A DNA stretch of 64,000 nucleotides from Planctomycetia bacterium (GCA_005772955.1 SXID01000029.1:1-64000); one strand, 5' to 3'; shown: positions 52,587 through 62,559, numbered from the stretch's first letter. The notes: a model not told the origin generated them from the sequence alone. Program-made: numbers and translations.

Positions 52587-53537
52587 TCAGGGGGTAAAAC
52601 CGCGAACTACGAGGACGCGGGCCTCTGGCTCATCGCCCGGCCGTGAATCCTTGAACGCTGAGGCCACTCGTTGGGCTTCGTACGAGTCGCGACAGGGGGC
52701 GAACACCGTCGAACCGCTGCCGGACATCATCGCCCCGGCCGGGTTCAGTTGACCGAGCCGCTTCCGAATGCGGCCCACGATCGGTTCTAACGCGAACGCA
52801 GGCTCTTCGAGTCTGTTGAACATCGCCAGGCCGAGCGCCGTCGCGTCGCCGGACTGAAACGCGGTTCTTACCGCGAAGCCGGCAAGCGGCTCTTTCGGTA
52901 CCGTGAGTCGCTTGTACACTTCGGCCGTACTCACACCCACGGGCGGGAACACCAACACGAAGTACAGTCCGCTTCCGCCGGGCGTCGGTTCCGGGGTGGT
53001 CACTTCTCCGCGCCCAGTACACCAGGCTACCGGCAGCGTGAGGAAGAACGCCACGTCCGAACCAATGGACGCCGCGATACCGACAAGTTCGTCGCGTGTC
53101 AGCCCCAATTTCCAGATTTGGTTCAAGCCAACCAGCGCGGCCGCCGCGTCGCTCGACCCGCCACCCAACCCGGCCTGCGTCGGAATGCGTTTCACGAGCC
53201 GGATCGAAGCGCCGAGTTCGGGCCGGGCCGCGAACTCGCGGAGCGCAGTTGCGGCCTTGTGGACGAGATTATCCGGCCCGGTCGAGAGCGTGTCCGGTTC
53301 GCAGCGGAGGGTGATTTCGTCCGGCGCGGCCGCGCGGGTTTCGAGCGTGTCGAACAGATCGATCGCGACCATCAGCGATTCGAGGTCGTGATAGTTGTCG
53401 GGCCGCTTGCGGAGGATTTCGAGGAACAGATTGAGTTTGGCGGGTGCCGCGATGACGACGGCGTCGCGCCCCGCGTGGAACGCCGGGTGGGCCCTGAGTG
53501 GGTCCGCGAAGCGGTTTGTGGCACTGGGGCGCGTCAT
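52587..53537 (-). CDS. ispE: 4-diphosphocytidyl-2-C-methyl-D-erythritol kinase IspE
   Basis: Kinase of the non-mevalonate isoprenoid pathway. 316 residues with PAKLNLFL at 32-39, PTQAGLGGGSSDA at 119-131 (the ATP-binding loop of GHMP kinases) and the C-terminal AGAMMSGSGSTVFAP. The ATG at 53537 was chosen. Together with spoVG it makes the same pair that is adjacent in Firmicutes, so the unit may be ancient. The 328-bp region upstream, to the haem-protein gene, shows only a short repeat-like stretch (CCCCTTCCCTTCC and GAGAGGGGGTTGGGG) near 53778-53814. Confidence 0.95.
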   Translation of the reverse strand: MTRPSATNRFADPLRAHPAFHAGRDAVVIAAPAKLNLFLEILRKRPDNYHDLESLMVAIDLFDTLETRAAAPDEITLRCEPDTLSTGPDNLVHKAATALREFAARPELGASIRLVKRIPTQAGLGGGSSDAAAALVGLNQIWKLGLTRDELVGIAASIGSDVAFFLTLPVAWCTGRGEVTTPEPTPGGSGLYFVLVFPPVGVSTAEVYKRLTVPKEPLAGFAVRTAFQSGDATALGLAMFNRLEEPAFALEPIVGRIRKRLGQLNPAGAMMSGSGSTVFAPCRDSYEAQRVASAFKDSRPGDEPEARVLVVRGFTP

Positions 53538-53865
53538 GGTGTCGGGGCGGCTCACCGGCGAGGGAGAGCGGCCCATCCGTGGGTGCGTAGCGAATCCGTC
53601 CGGCCGGAGAGGTTGTGGCTCGCGTTTTGTGTTCTGCGCCGCCACGGTGAACTGAAGGCGAACGTTAAACGAAGATTTCGGGTGCGTCAAGAGGGGGAAT
53701 TGGGCGAATTGTCCGTTCGTGTTTCCTGACCGAGAGTTCGGTACCGGAATTTTATCGCCGCCACGCACAACTCTTACTCCCCTTCCCTTCCAGAGAGGGG
53801 GTTGGGGGGTAGGTCGTCTTCGCATACCATCATCCTTCACACTCCCACGCTTGAAGGACGAACCC

Positions 53866-56800
53866 ATGCCGCGCCTCTCTCTCACGTTCGCGCTCGCGAT
53901 ACTCGCACTCGCGCATGCACAGCCCGCGTCCGCACAAAAAGAGTTCGGCTTCGACAACCGCAAGGGGTCCGGTCAGCCATACCTCAAACCGGCGGACACG
54001 GTCGCGAAGTTCAAGGTCGCCGACGAGTTCGAGGTGAAGCTGTTCGCGGCCGAACCGCAACTCGTGAACCCGGTCGCGTTCACCATCGACGAGAAGGGCC
54101 GCGTGTGGGTCGTCGAGTGCTTCGAGTACCCGAAGCGCACGCCGAAGGGCCAGGCGCCGCGCGACCGCATCGTGATCCTCGAAGACACCGACGGCGATGG
54201 CACCTGCGACAAGCGCACCGTGTTCGCGGAGGGGAAAGACTTCCCCGTTACCGAAGAACGCAAGAAAGCCGGGTTAGGCGCGTTCGACCTCTGCACCGGC
54301 ATCGAAGTCGGGCACGGCGGCGTGTTCGTCGGGGCCGCGCCTTACCTGTTCTTCATCGAGAACAAGAACGATAAGCCGGGCAAGTTTGAAGTGCTGCTCA
54401 AAGGCTTCGGAAGCCAGGACACGCACGAAACGCTGAACACGTTTCAGTGGGGTCCGGACGGCTGGCTGTACGGACTGCACGGCATCTTCACGAACTCCGC
54501 GGTGAAGCCGGGCGAGCAGTTGGATGGCCCGGAAGCGCGCATCAACGGCGGCATCTGGCGATACCACCCGAAGCAGAAGAAGTTCGAGATCTTCGCGGAG
54601 GGCACGTCGAACCCGTGGGGCATGGACTGGCGCAACACCGACGGGCAGTTCATCCTCGCGTGCTGCGTGATCCCGCACCTGTACCACATCGTTCCGGGCG
54701 GCATCTATCGGCGGCAAGCGGGCACGAGCTTCAACCCGCACGTGTACGGTTACCTCAACGAGATTTGCGACCACACGTTCCACAAGGAATCGGGTTGGGC
54801 GCACGCGGGCTTAATCTCGCTAGACGTGCCGCACATGCCGAAGCGATTCCAGAACAGCGTGATCTTCGGCAGCATCCACGGGTGCAGCATCAAGCAGAAC
54901 ATCCTCAAGCCCAACGGCAGCACGTATACCGCGTCGCGTGGCGATGACTTCCTTGTCAGTGGCGACAAGAATTTCCGCCCGATCAACATGAAGTGGGGTC
55001 CGAACGGCGACATCTTCCTGATCGACTGGCACGACCAGAACCCGTGCCACCAGACGCAGCCGGACCTGTGGGACTACGAACGCGGTCGCGTGTACCGCAT
55101 TCAACTGAAGGGCACGAAGACGAAGAAGGCAGAAGACCTGAGTAAGCGCACCGCTGCGCAATTGGCGGAAGCAGCCGTCTACGCAAAAGACCCGTGGGAA
55201 CGACGGACGGCGTTACGTCTCGTCTCCGAGCGCGTCACGGAGTTAAACCTCCAGAACGTCCCGGCCGATCTCTATCTGAACTTGTTGATGGCCGGTCATT
55301 GCACGTCGCCGGGAGTCGATGACAAGAACCTCGGCTTCTGGTCGGATTTTGCTCTGGCTCAGTTGGGCAAGGGCGACCCAGAAGTTCGAGCATTCGTCTA
55401 CCGCACGATTTCGCACTACACCGGCGACAAACCGGAACTCGTACGCCGACTGACGAAAGAAGCCCAGACGGAGCCTTCAGCCGCCGCCCGTCGCGAACTC
55501 GCGTCGGCCGCGCTTCGGCTTTCCGAGAAGCACGACGTGATGCCGCTGCTTCGCGCGTTGATGGCCCGTAAGGAAGACGCGAAAGACCCGGTCATCCCGC
55601 AGTTGGTGTGGCTCGCGTACGAGAAGATCATCGCGAAGAAGGAGGGCGCCAGCACGCCCGCGGAGAAGGAACTCGTGTGGCTCGCGGACGAGGCGCCCAA
55701 GAACGAGTTCGTTCGCGACTCCATCGTGCCCAAAGTGATGCGCCGGCTGGTCGCCACCGGGCAGCCGTCCGACCTGCGGCTGTGCGTCGAGTTCGTCGCG
55801 AAGCTCAAGGACGCCGCGAGTCGCGAGAAGGCGCTCGAAGGATTAGCCCTCGCGCTCGACAAGCAATCCGTGAACGCGCCCGAAGGATGGGCCGCGCTCC
55901 AAGCGGAGATCGCGAAGGGCAACGACCCGAAACTCGTCGCGCTCGCGAACAAGCTCGCGGTGGTGTTCCGCGACCCGGCCGCACTCAAGCGCGCTATCGC
56001 CGCCGCGACCGATACGAAGCTCGCGACCGAAGCCCGCGCCGAAGCCGTGCGGCAACTCGGCTCCATTCGCGCGCCGGAAACCGTCGCGCTACTGCTGAAC
56101 CTCGTTCGCAAGGACACGTCCGACGCGGTGCGCGGCGAAGCCGTTCGCGCGCTCGCGGGGTTCGACGTGCCGAAACTCGGAAGTGACCTGCTCGCCGGGT
56201 GGAATGACTACCTGAAGTCGCTGCGCCCGGAAGTCATCAACACGCTCGCGACCCGCAAGGAGTGGGCGAAGGCGCTGCTCCAGGCCATGGCCGACAAGAC
56301 CGTTGCCCGCGAAGAAGTGACCGACAACACCATCCTCCGCATTCAAGCGTTCAACGATAAGGATCTGAACGCGCTGATCGAGAAGGCGTGGGGCCGGACA
56401 CGCGCGACGCCGGCCGATCTCGCGAAGCTCATCGACAAGACGCGCGAATCGCTGTACGAAGCTCCCGCGTCGTTTTCTCGCGGTCAGAAAGTGTTCGAGA
56501 ACAACTGCGGGAAGTGTCACAAGTTCGACGGCAAGGGCGCGGAAGTCGGCCCGCCGCTCGACGGCGCCGGGCGCGACATCGAGTACATCCTCGGTAACGT
56601 GCTCGACCCGAACCGCGTCATTGGTGCGCCGTACTTCCTGCGCACCGCGAACCTCAAAGACGACACCGTGTTCCAGGGGTTACTCGCGGAAGAGGACGAC
56701 CAGAGCATCACGCTGAAGCTCGAAAACGCGGTGCTGAAGAAGATCAAGAAAGGAGACCTGGCGCAGCCGGTGCGGGTCGCGGAGAAGTCGCTGATGCCGG

Positions 56801-57240
56801 AGGGCCTGGGCTACAACATGACGGCGCAAGACTTCCGCGACCTGGTGCGCTACTTGATGGCGAACCCGTTCATCCCGGACGCGACCGTGAACGGCACGAA
56901 GCTCTCCGTGGGCGCCCCCGGCCGGCTGATACTCCCCGACACGAAAGGCGCGCCCGCCGTGGTCGAAGCCGAAGTGAACGTACCCGCGGAGATGAAGACA
57001 AAGCTGCTAATCGGCTCTACGAGTGACTACGAAGTGCGGTTAGACGGCAAGGTGATCGGCACCGGCAAGGGCGCGGGCAAGGACGTGCGATCCGACCGCG
57101 ACAGCTTCGACATCACGCTGCCGGCGGGCAAGCACACGCTCGCGGTCGTGGTGAAGGGCGGCGGTCCGAACGCGGTCTACGCGCGGTTCCTCGACCCCGA
57201 CCGCAAGTTGAAGTACCCCGATGTGAGCGAGAAGAAGTGA
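53866..57240 (+). CDS. PVC-type haem-binding CxxCH protein with dehydrogenase-like propeller and HEAT repeats
   Basis: 1124 residues from an ATG with GAAGGA upstream. The signal peptide (ALAILALAHAQPASA) is followed by a propeller-like domain with WVVECFEYPKRTPKG and ILEDTDGDGTCDKRTVFAEG, a HEAT-repeat region and a C-terminal cytochrome c domain with CGKCH (881-885). The set is the planctomycete membrane-bound dehydrogenase/haem-binding family (TIGR02604 and TIGR02603). It is thought to oxidise sugars or other substrates in the periplasm; the substrate is not known. Confidence 0.9.
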   Translation: MPRLSLTFALAILALAHAQPASAQKEFGFDNRKGSGQPYLKPADTVAKFKVADEFEVKLFAAEPQLVNPVAFTIDEKGRVWVVECFEYPKRTPKGQAPRDRIVILEDTDGDGTCDKRTVFAEGKDFPVTEERKKAGLGAFDLCTGIEVGHGGVFVGAAPYLFFIENKNDKPGKFEVLLKGFGSQDTHETLNTFQWGPDGWLYGLHGIFTNSAVKPGEQLDGPEARINGGIWRYHPKQKKFEIFAEGTSNPWGMDWRNTDGQFILACCVIPHLYHIVPGGIYRRQAGTSFNPHVYGYLNEICDHTFHKESGWAHAGLISLDVPHMPKRFQNSVIFGSIHGCSIKQNILKPNGSTYTASRGDDFLVSGDKNFRPINMKWGPNGDIFLIDWHDQNPCHQTQPDLWDYERGRVYRIQLKGTKTKKAEDLSKRTAAQLAEAAVYAKDPWERRTALRLVSERVTELNLQNVPADLYLNLLMAGHCTSPGVDDKNLGFWSDFALAQLGKGDPEVRAFVYRTISHYTGDKPELVRRLTKEAQTEPSAAARRELASAALRLSEKHDVMPLLRALMARKEDAKDPVIPQLVWLAYEKIIAKKEGASTPAEKELVWLADEAPKNEFVRDSIVPKVMRRLVATGQPSDLRLCVEFVAKLKDAASREKALEGLALALDKQSVNAPEGWAALQAEIAKGNDPKLVALANKLAVVFRDPAALKRAIAAATDTKLATEARAEAVRQLGSIRAPETVALLLNLVRKDTSDAVRGEAVRALAGFDVPKLGSDLLAGWNDYLKSLRPEVINTLATRKEWAKALLQAMADKTVAREEVTDNTILRIQAFNDKDLNALIEKAWGRTRATPADLAKLIDKTRESLYEAPASFSRGQKVFENNCGKCHKFDGKGAEVGPPLDGAGRDIEYILGNVLDPNRVIGAPYFLRTANLKDDTVFQGLLAEEDDQSITLKLENAVLKKIKKGDLAQPVRVAEKSLMPEGLGYNMTAQDFRDLVRYLMANPFIPDATVNGTKLSVGAPGRLILPDTKGAPAVVEAEVNVPAEMKTKLLIGSTSDYEVRLDGKVIGTGKGAGKDVRSDRDSFDITLPAGKHTLAVVVKGGGPNAVYARFLDPDRKLKYPDVSEKK

Positions 57241-57303
57241 TGTCTGACAGTTCGCTCGTGGTCTTCTCGTCCGGGGTTCGGTAGTGGTGTTCGGCATAGA
57301 ATC

Positions 57304-57349
57304 GAACAAGGGACTTCGCTTGTTATCGGACAGGCGAAGTCCCTTGTTC
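57304..57349. terminator. Bidirectional hairpin between convergent genes
   Basis: GAACAAGGGACTTCGC at 57304-57319 and its exact complement at 57334-57349, with no gene between the haem-protein stop (57240) and the FG-GAP stop (57403). Confidence 0.8.
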
Positions 57350-57402
57350 ACCCAACTCACTCACGGTCACACCACGGGGCGGGTGGCGATTCCACGAACC
57401 AC

Positions 57403-59259
57403 TTACCCAACGAAGATGCCGTTCACATATCCTTGATCGAATACGAAGAAACTCAGAAGCTCTTCCAGGTTCGCGCCGCTGAACCTCTTCACATGCGGGT
57501 TGCTCCCAGGACCCGCGGCAACGAGAATGTCCGACCCGCTGAACCCAACGCGAACCCCGCCTGTGAACTCATCGAAGGCCAGGAAACTCTGCTCCTCAGC
57601 GTTCGTCTGTCCGTCGAACGTCTTGACGTGTGAGGTCGCGGTCGCGGTCCCGACGATGAGATCCGCGAAGCCGTCGCCGTCCAGGTCACCCGCTGCGACG
57701 GTCACTCCAGACGCGGAACCCGAGAACGCGATGAACGACCGGATTTCCGCTTGAGTTTGGCCGCTGAACACCTTCACGTGAGAAGAGAATGGCCCCGTGC
57801 CCGTGACGATGTCAGCGAAACCATCTCCATCCACATCGCCGGCCGCGACGCTCACGGCCCCGTTGAAGTCGCTGTAAGCAAAGAAACTTGTCTGTGTGGT
57901 CAGGTCGTCTCCGCTGAAGACCTTCACGTGGCTGAACCCACCGGCTCCAGCGCCCACGACAATGTCGGCGAAACCGTCCTGGTTCACGTCCCCGACCGCT
58001 ACCGACACGCCGCCCGTGAAACCCGGAAACGCGAAGAAGCTCTGCAGGACCGAACCGTCGGTGCCGCTGAATACCATTACGTGCGACGAGCCGATGCCCG
58101 GAGCGGCGAGCAGGTCGTTGGTCCCATCGTTATTCACGTCGCCAGTCGCCACGTTCACGGGACCGTTGTAGCCGGGGAATGGATTGATCGACGACAGAAA
58201 CTCGCCCGTTGGCGAGAACGTCACCACTTGAGCCGACACGCCACCGCCTGTGCCCACCACGAAATTCGCGGGCGGCGGAGTCAGAATGTCGCTGAAGTTC
58301 CAGTTCAAGATACCACTGAGCACGTCGTCGCTAAAGCCCTCGAGCAACCCCGCGGATTGCACGTCGGCGTTATCGTTGAACAGCGCCTGCCCGTCCGCGT
58401 CGGACGCGGCGCGGGACGCGTACAGCCCGACGTAAGCCAGGATGTATTGCGTCTCGCCAGGGTTGACCGTCAGGGTGTACAAGAATAACGGATTGTTACC
58501 GCCGTTCGTGAACCGGGACCCAGCATCGAGCGGGGCGGTCACGGTGCCCGGCCCCTGCACGACGGTCAGAAGGCGCGGGTCAAAAATCGAGGTGCCGCCA
58601 GGGTTCTGGAAACTCGTGATCCAACGATCCGTACTCGCGGTGAACGTCGTATCGCCACTACTCGTGCTAAAGATGGTCGTTCCGCTGTCCGACCCCAGGT
58701 TGTTGAAGATGCCGACCTGCTGTGTGATCGCCGATCCTGTCGGGTTGCGAACCATGAACAGTGAGCGGATGATCGGCACCGTGCTCGACCGGGCGAACAC
58801 CGCGTTCTGTTGGGCAAACTCCAGTCCGTTAAACGCGGTTCCGTTACTGCCCACCGCGTTGAAATCGCCCGTGAGAATCGTCCCGGAGGTCGTGGTCTTC
58901 TTGCCCGGCCCAGTCGGCGTCGGAGTGATGTCCACGATCCCGTCGCTGTCAACGTAAGTCGTTGCCGATGGGGCGCCACTTGTAGGGATACCAAACGTAA
59001 GGGCCCCGTCGAAAGCGTCGTTGAGTGCCGCCATCTCCGTCCCGCCGTCGCGTGTATCAACGACCTGCGCCGCGGTCATTTCCGCTTCGCTAAACCCGAA
59101 CGCCGAGGAGGTTGTGGCGAAGTTCGCGTTGTTCTGGTGGATGTTGTATCCGGCGACGTTGAATGTGAAAACGTCGGTGCCGAACCCAATGTTGACGGGC
59201 GACGGGTTCGTGCGGTCCTCGAACTGTTCGATCCGTAGCCGAGCGCGGAGGTTGGTCAT
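57403..59259 (-). CDS. Extracellular FG-GAP repeat protein with LEDR-like N-terminal motif
   Basis: 618 residues from the ATG at 59259. The N-terminus LRARLRIEQFEDRTNPSP resembles the LEDR-type leader found on many exported planctomycete proteins. A region of about 300 residues rich in Thr, Ser and Gly follows, then at least five FG-GAP-like repeats at the C-terminus (for example GDVNQDGFADIVVGAGAG and GDLDGDGFADLIVGTAT), each with the Asp-rich calcium-binding loop. No signal peptide of standard type is seen. It may be a surface or matrix adhesin. The open frame extends to 59361, but that part looks non-coding. Confidence 0.78.
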   Translation of the reverse strand: MTNLRARLRIEQFEDRTNPSPVNIGFGTDVFTFNVAGYNIHQNNANFATTSSAFGFSEAEMTAAQVVDTRDGGTEMAALNDAFDGALTFGIPTSGAPSATTYVDSDGIVDITPTPTGPGKKTTTSGTILTGDFNAVGSNGTAFNGLEFAQQNAVFARSSTVPIIRSLFMVRNPTGSAITQQVGIFNNLGSDSGTTIFSTSSGDTTFTASTDRWITSFQNPGGTSIFDPRLLTVVQGPGTVTAPLDAGSRFTNGGNNPLFLYTLTVNPGETQYILAYVGLYASRAASDADGQALFNDNADVQSAGLLEGFSDDVLSGILNWNFSDILTPPPANFVVGTGGGVSAQVVTFSPTGEFLSSINPFPGYNGPVNVATGDVNNDGTNDLLAAPGIGSSHVMVFSGTDGSVLQSFFAFPGFTGGVSVAVGDVNQDGFADIVVGAGAGGFSHVKVFSGDDLTTQTSFFAYSDFNGAVSVAAGDVDGDGFADIVTGTGPFSSHVKVFSGQTQAEIRSFIAFSGSASGVTVAAGDLDGDGFADLIVGTATATSHVKTFDGQTNAEEQSFLAFDEFTGGVRVGFSGSDILVAAGPGSNPHVKRFSGANLEELLSFFVFDQGYVNGIFVG

Positions 59260-59367
59260 CGATGAAACTCTCAACGTAATTGGGACAATTACAACTATAA
59301 CAAGGGATTTCTGCCCGACGCCACCATGTTTTCCCAGTCTTTCCATCATTCCCAGTGTCACATGGCG

Positions 59368-61560
59368 TCAAATCCCACACGGGGTCTCCAACCGGTTGAG
59401 CAGCGGTGCGAGCATAGTTTCGTACCGTTTCCACCGGGCCACCGAACGGGTGTAAATCGGTTGCCGCACCTGCGACACACTGGCCGTACGCACCAATCGC
59501 TCCGTGCGGTGGAAGTTCTGGCACGCCTCGTCCCACTCCAGCCCCACGAAGTCAAGCAGGCGGCGGGTGGTGCCCTCCTGGTCCGCAACCATCTGCTCGT
59601 AGGTCACCTCGAACACTGGCAGCGGTAGCGTGCGGGCGTAGTGAGCCATCACGCGAAGGTACATGTTGATTCGTTCGGCGAGGTGTTCGAGGTCGTTGGC
59701 CCAGCGGATCGAACCGAACTGGGTGATCCAACACGAGAGCGCCACGTCGCGGACGTCGCGGGTGCAGTGAACGATCTTGGCGTTAGGGAAGAGGGTTGCG
59801 ATCCAGCCGAGTTGCTGGAAGTTCTCCGGCATCTTGTCCACGACGCGGTCGCGATCCGCGTTCAATTCGTTCAGTCTTGCGAGGTGCCACTCGGCAACCC
59901 GACGAACCGCCTCCGGGGTGAGGTCCGTAAGGCACTCGAACGGGGTCGCGTTGCGCTGCATCGCGGCGGGGAGCAGACCGAAGCCGAGGTTGACGAACCG
60001 GCGTTCTCCAGCGCCGAATGCGCGTGGGTGGCTGGCGATGATTTGTTCGGTGAGTGTGGTTCCCGACCGTGGCATCCCGACGACGAACACCGGACGCGTA
60101 CTCGCATCACCAAACCCGCGGATGCGCGCGAAATACTCCGGCGTGTACGTCGCGATCAATCGCTCAGTGTGTTCCCGTAAGGTCGCCGGGTCGTGGCCCT
60201 GTCCGCGGGCCTCACGGTGGACCTTCTGGGCAGCGTTTGCGGCAACCATGTGCGCGGCCGCGCGATCGTACTCGCCGCGCCCGTCGTACACCTGGGCCAG
60301 TGCGAACCGCACCGTGGCGCGCCGGTTGTCGGTCATCCAGGGCGCACCGAGCAGCGATTCCAACTGGCTCGCGTCATCATCCGGAGTTTTGCCGCGGAGT
60401 GTGGTTGCGAGGCCCGCGAGCGCGGGGACCGAGCGAGGGTCCAGGTCTAGCGCCGTGCGGAACTCCGCGACAGCCGCGTCCAGTTGCCCGGCCGTCGAGA
60501 GCGTGTAGCCCAGCGCGGCATGGGGGTTCGGCGATTCCGGCCGCAGTCGAATAGTGGCGTGGTGGCTGGCGACGGCCCCGTCCATGTCGCCCTGGTCGAG
60601 CCGCGCGTGGGCCAAGATCGCGTGCGCGTCGGCGCGATCCGCGGCTTGCGTCAGGACACCTTCAAGGATGGTCGCGGCCCCTTCCGGGTCGCCAGCCTCG
60701 ATATGCATGGACGCGAGGTGGCACCGCACCTCGTCGGCGCCTGGGTCTAGCCGGAGAGCGCGATCGAACCACGCCTGCGCCTGCCGGTAGTCGCCCAGTT
60801 CGGTCCATGCCCGGCCCGCGGCGTCCGCGAGTGGCGCCGACCCGCGATCCAGTTCCAGCGCCGCGACGATCGCGGCCATCGCGTCATCGATTTTTCCATA
60901 TTCAAGCAACAACAAACCGAGGTTGGCGCGACATACCGGGTCGTTGGGGCGCAGCGCGACTGCGGTGCGACAGTGTTCAAGTCCCGCCTCGAACTCACCC
61001 AGGTACACGAGTACAAGTCCGAGGTTGGCGTGTGCGCCTGCGGCGGACGGATCGTTCGCGATCGCCTTCCGGTATGCCGTGATCGCGTCGCGCACGCGCC
61101 CCAGTTCACGTAGCGCGTCACCGCGTGCCGCCAGTGTCGCGGCACCATCCGGGGTTCGCGCAAGAGCCGCGTCGAATGCCGCCAGCGCTTCGGCGGGGCG
61201 GCGGACACGCAACAGGATCGTGCCCAGATTGTGTGCCGCTTCGGCGTAGTCGGGGCGAAGTTCAATCGCGCGCCGGGCAGCCCGTTCGGCGTCCTCAAAC
61301 CGGTTCAACACACGCAGCGCGTCGGCGAGATTACAGTGAAACGCGGCGACACCGGGACTGACCGTGATGGCCCGTGAGATGAGGTCCGCCCCCCGCGTGC
61401 TGTCACCCCGCTGGTGATGCAGCACGCCAAGCAGGTGCAGCGCGTCCGGATGGTCCGGAACTTTTGCGAGGACCGTTTCGTAGCCGCGCTGGGCCTCGTC
61501 CATCTGGCCCGCGCGATGTGAAGTGATCGCGTTCAGAAGGAGTTCATTCGGGGTGGTCAT
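59368..61560 (-). CDS. TPR protein with C-terminal sulfotransferase domain
   Basis: 730 residues. The N-terminal half has about ten tetratricopeptide repeats (for example NLADALRVLNRFEDAERAAR and NLGTILLRVRRPAEALAAF). The C-terminal part, from about residue 480, is a sulfotransferase with the PAPS-binding 5' loop VVGMPRSGTTLTEQI and a downstream KIVHCTRDVRDVALS segment for the 3'-phosphate. Such fusions sulfate sugars or proteins and are very common in planctomycetes. The start at 61560 opens directly with MTTPNELLLNAI, the first TPR helix. Confidence 0.88.
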   Translation of the reverse strand: MTTPNELLLNAITSHRAGQMDEAQRGYETVLAKVPDHPDALHLLGVLHHQRGDSTRGADLISRAITVSPGVAAFHCNLADALRVLNRFEDAERAARRAIELRPDYAEAAHNLGTILLRVRRPAEALAAFDAALARTPDGAATLAARGDALRELGRVRDAITAYRKAIANDPSAAGAHANLGLVLVYLGEFEAGLEHCRTAVALRPNDPVCRANLGLLLLEYGKIDDAMAAIVAALELDRGSAPLADAAGRAWTELGDYRQAQAWFDRALRLDPGADEVRCHLASMHIEAGDPEGAATILEGVLTQAADRADAHAILAHARLDQGDMDGAVASHHATIRLRPESPNPHAALGYTLSTAGQLDAAVAEFRTALDLDPRSVPALAGLATTLRGKTPDDDASQLESLLGAPWMTDNRRATVRFALAQVYDGRGEYDRAAAHMVAANAAQKVHREARGQGHDPATLREHTERLIATYTPEYFARIRGFGDASTRPVFVVGMPRSGTTLTEQIIASHPRAFGAGERRFVNLGFGLLPAAMQRNATPFECLTDLTPEAVRRVAEWHLARLNELNADRDRVVDKMPENFQQLGWIATLFPNAKIVHCTRDVRDVALSCWITQFGSIRWANDLEHLAERINMYLRVMAHYARTLPLPVFEVTYEQMVADQEGTTRRLLDFVGLEWDEACQNFHRTERLVRTASVSQVRQPIYTRSVARWKRYETMLAPLLNRLETPCGI

Positions 61561-61882
61561 CTCCGGTAATGGTATACCGGCGCGTCGGGTACGTCACCGC
61601 CCGCCGGCGGGTCGCGTGTTCCACTTGTCGACGTCAGTCGCGGGGACACGGCGAGACGATGATCGCGATGAGCAACGGCGAGGCCACGCTGAAGATATTC
61701 CGCCTGCTCGGAGGTCAGCCGTGGCTGTTTCCCACCAACTCCAAGATGAGCCGGATCAAGCTCCCCCCCGCGAAGAACACGTCCCTCGGGGTGTTGTTCG
61801 GCGGCGTCCAGAAAGCGAAATGAGCCGCGCCCGTGAGCCACAACATCGCGTCTCTGCCTATCCGTGGCGGCCTCCCGAAGAA
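61561..61882. other. Stretch without a supported gene
   Basis: Short open frames exist on both strands, including LPPAKNTSLGVLFGGVQKAK on the plus strand and its antisense partner FFAGGSLIRLILELVGN. Neither has a good start or a known family, and similar text would be expected in either reading, so no gene is called. Confidence 0.5.
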
Positions 61883-61906
61883 GTTTTCGTGAACGCTCAC
61901 GAAAAC
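61883..61906 (-). terminator. Hairpin downstream of the tRNA
   Basis: GTTTTCGTGA (61883-61892) and complement 61897-61906 with a four-base loop, 84 bases beyond the tRNA 3' end on its strand. Confidence 0.5.
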
Positions 61907-61989
61907 CGGGCTTTCGGGCCACTCTCTCTCGTCGGAGATAGGTAAGAATAAATGCTTTGGCTGAGATGACTTGCGACGAACTTCTGCAG

Positions 61990-62062
61990 TAGCGGGGGGC
62001 GGAATTGAACCGCCGACAGCTCGCTTATGAAGCGAGTGCTCTAACCTCTGAGCTACCCCGCC
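61990..62062 (-). tRNA. tRNA with CAT anticodon (Met elongator, or Ile2)
   Basis: 73 nt on the minus strand, without encoded CCA. The acceptor GGCGGGG pairs with CCCCGCT (G-U at the first position), the D-stem is GCTC/GAGC, the anticodon arm is CTCGC-TTCATAA-GCGAG and the T-arm is GGCGG-TTCAATT-CCGCC, followed by discriminator A. The anticodon CAT can mean elongator Met or lysidine-modified Ile; the stem lacks the three G-C pairs of an initiator. Confidence 0.95.
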
Positions 62063-62073
62063 AGGGTTTCTTC

Positions 62074-62101
62074 ACTTTACTCGCCCAACACGCACTGGCA
62101 A
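62074..62101 (-). promoter_or_regulatory. Possible promoter of the tRNA gene
   Basis: On the minus strand TTGCCA (62101-62096) is followed after 16 bases by TAAAGT (62079-62074), 11 bases before the tRNA 5' end. Both hexamers fit a sigma-70-like site. Confidence 0.45.
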
Positions 62102-62288
62102 GACACGCAAACCCGGTTCGGGGTTCGTCCGCCGGCAGTTCCGGTTGCGCGGGTCAGAAAAATGGAATCGGATTCAAGGTGTGTAGGAGTGGCGCCGATA
62201 AACAGGGTACGGCTCACCGGGCAGTTGTCAGCGTCGGGACGCACGACGACGCACGGCGGGCATCGCACACAGCGCACGGAGGCCGGAC

Positions 62289-62525
62289 ATGGTCCGCAAA
62301 CTCGTATTCCGCAAGCTTCTGCTGGCCTTGCTCGCGGTCATCGCGCTGACGGCAAACAGTGGGTGCATCCTCAACCAATACTCCAGCGACCCGAACATTC
62401 GGATGCAACAGCTCCTGTATCAATCGGAAGACCTCCGACAGATCCAGAACGAGTGGCGCCGGTTCTGGTTCAACGACCAACCCGGACACCTCACTCCCGA
62501 GCGCATCCACGGCGGTATCTACTGA
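62289..62525 (+). CDS. Small planctomycete lipoprotein
   Basis: 78 residues. A positively charged N-terminus and hydrophobic helix (LLLALLAVIALTANSGC) lead to the lipobox Cys, followed by a highly charged mature part containing SDPNIRMQQLLYQSEDLRQ and WRRFWFNDQPGHLTPERIHG. The pattern is that of a strongly conserved small lipoprotein of unknown function present in many planctomycetes. The downstream 27-bp hairpin ends the transcript. Confidence 0.8.
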   Translation: MVRKLVFRKLLLALLAVIALTANSGCILNQYSSDPNIRMQQLLYQSEDLRQIQNEWRRFWFNDQPGHLTPERIHGGIY

Positions 62526-62559
62526 CGCTTCGCGTCGATGTGAGTGCGAGTGTGGGTGT

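Noticed and set aside
53538-53865. Possible 5' extension of ispE into 53963
   Set aside because: The upstream frame is low-complexity and lacks homology; the ATG at 53537 fits the family start.
61557-61922. 121-codon minus-strand frame near the tRNA
   Set aside because: Arg/His-rich, no ribosome-binding site, and competing frames on both strands.
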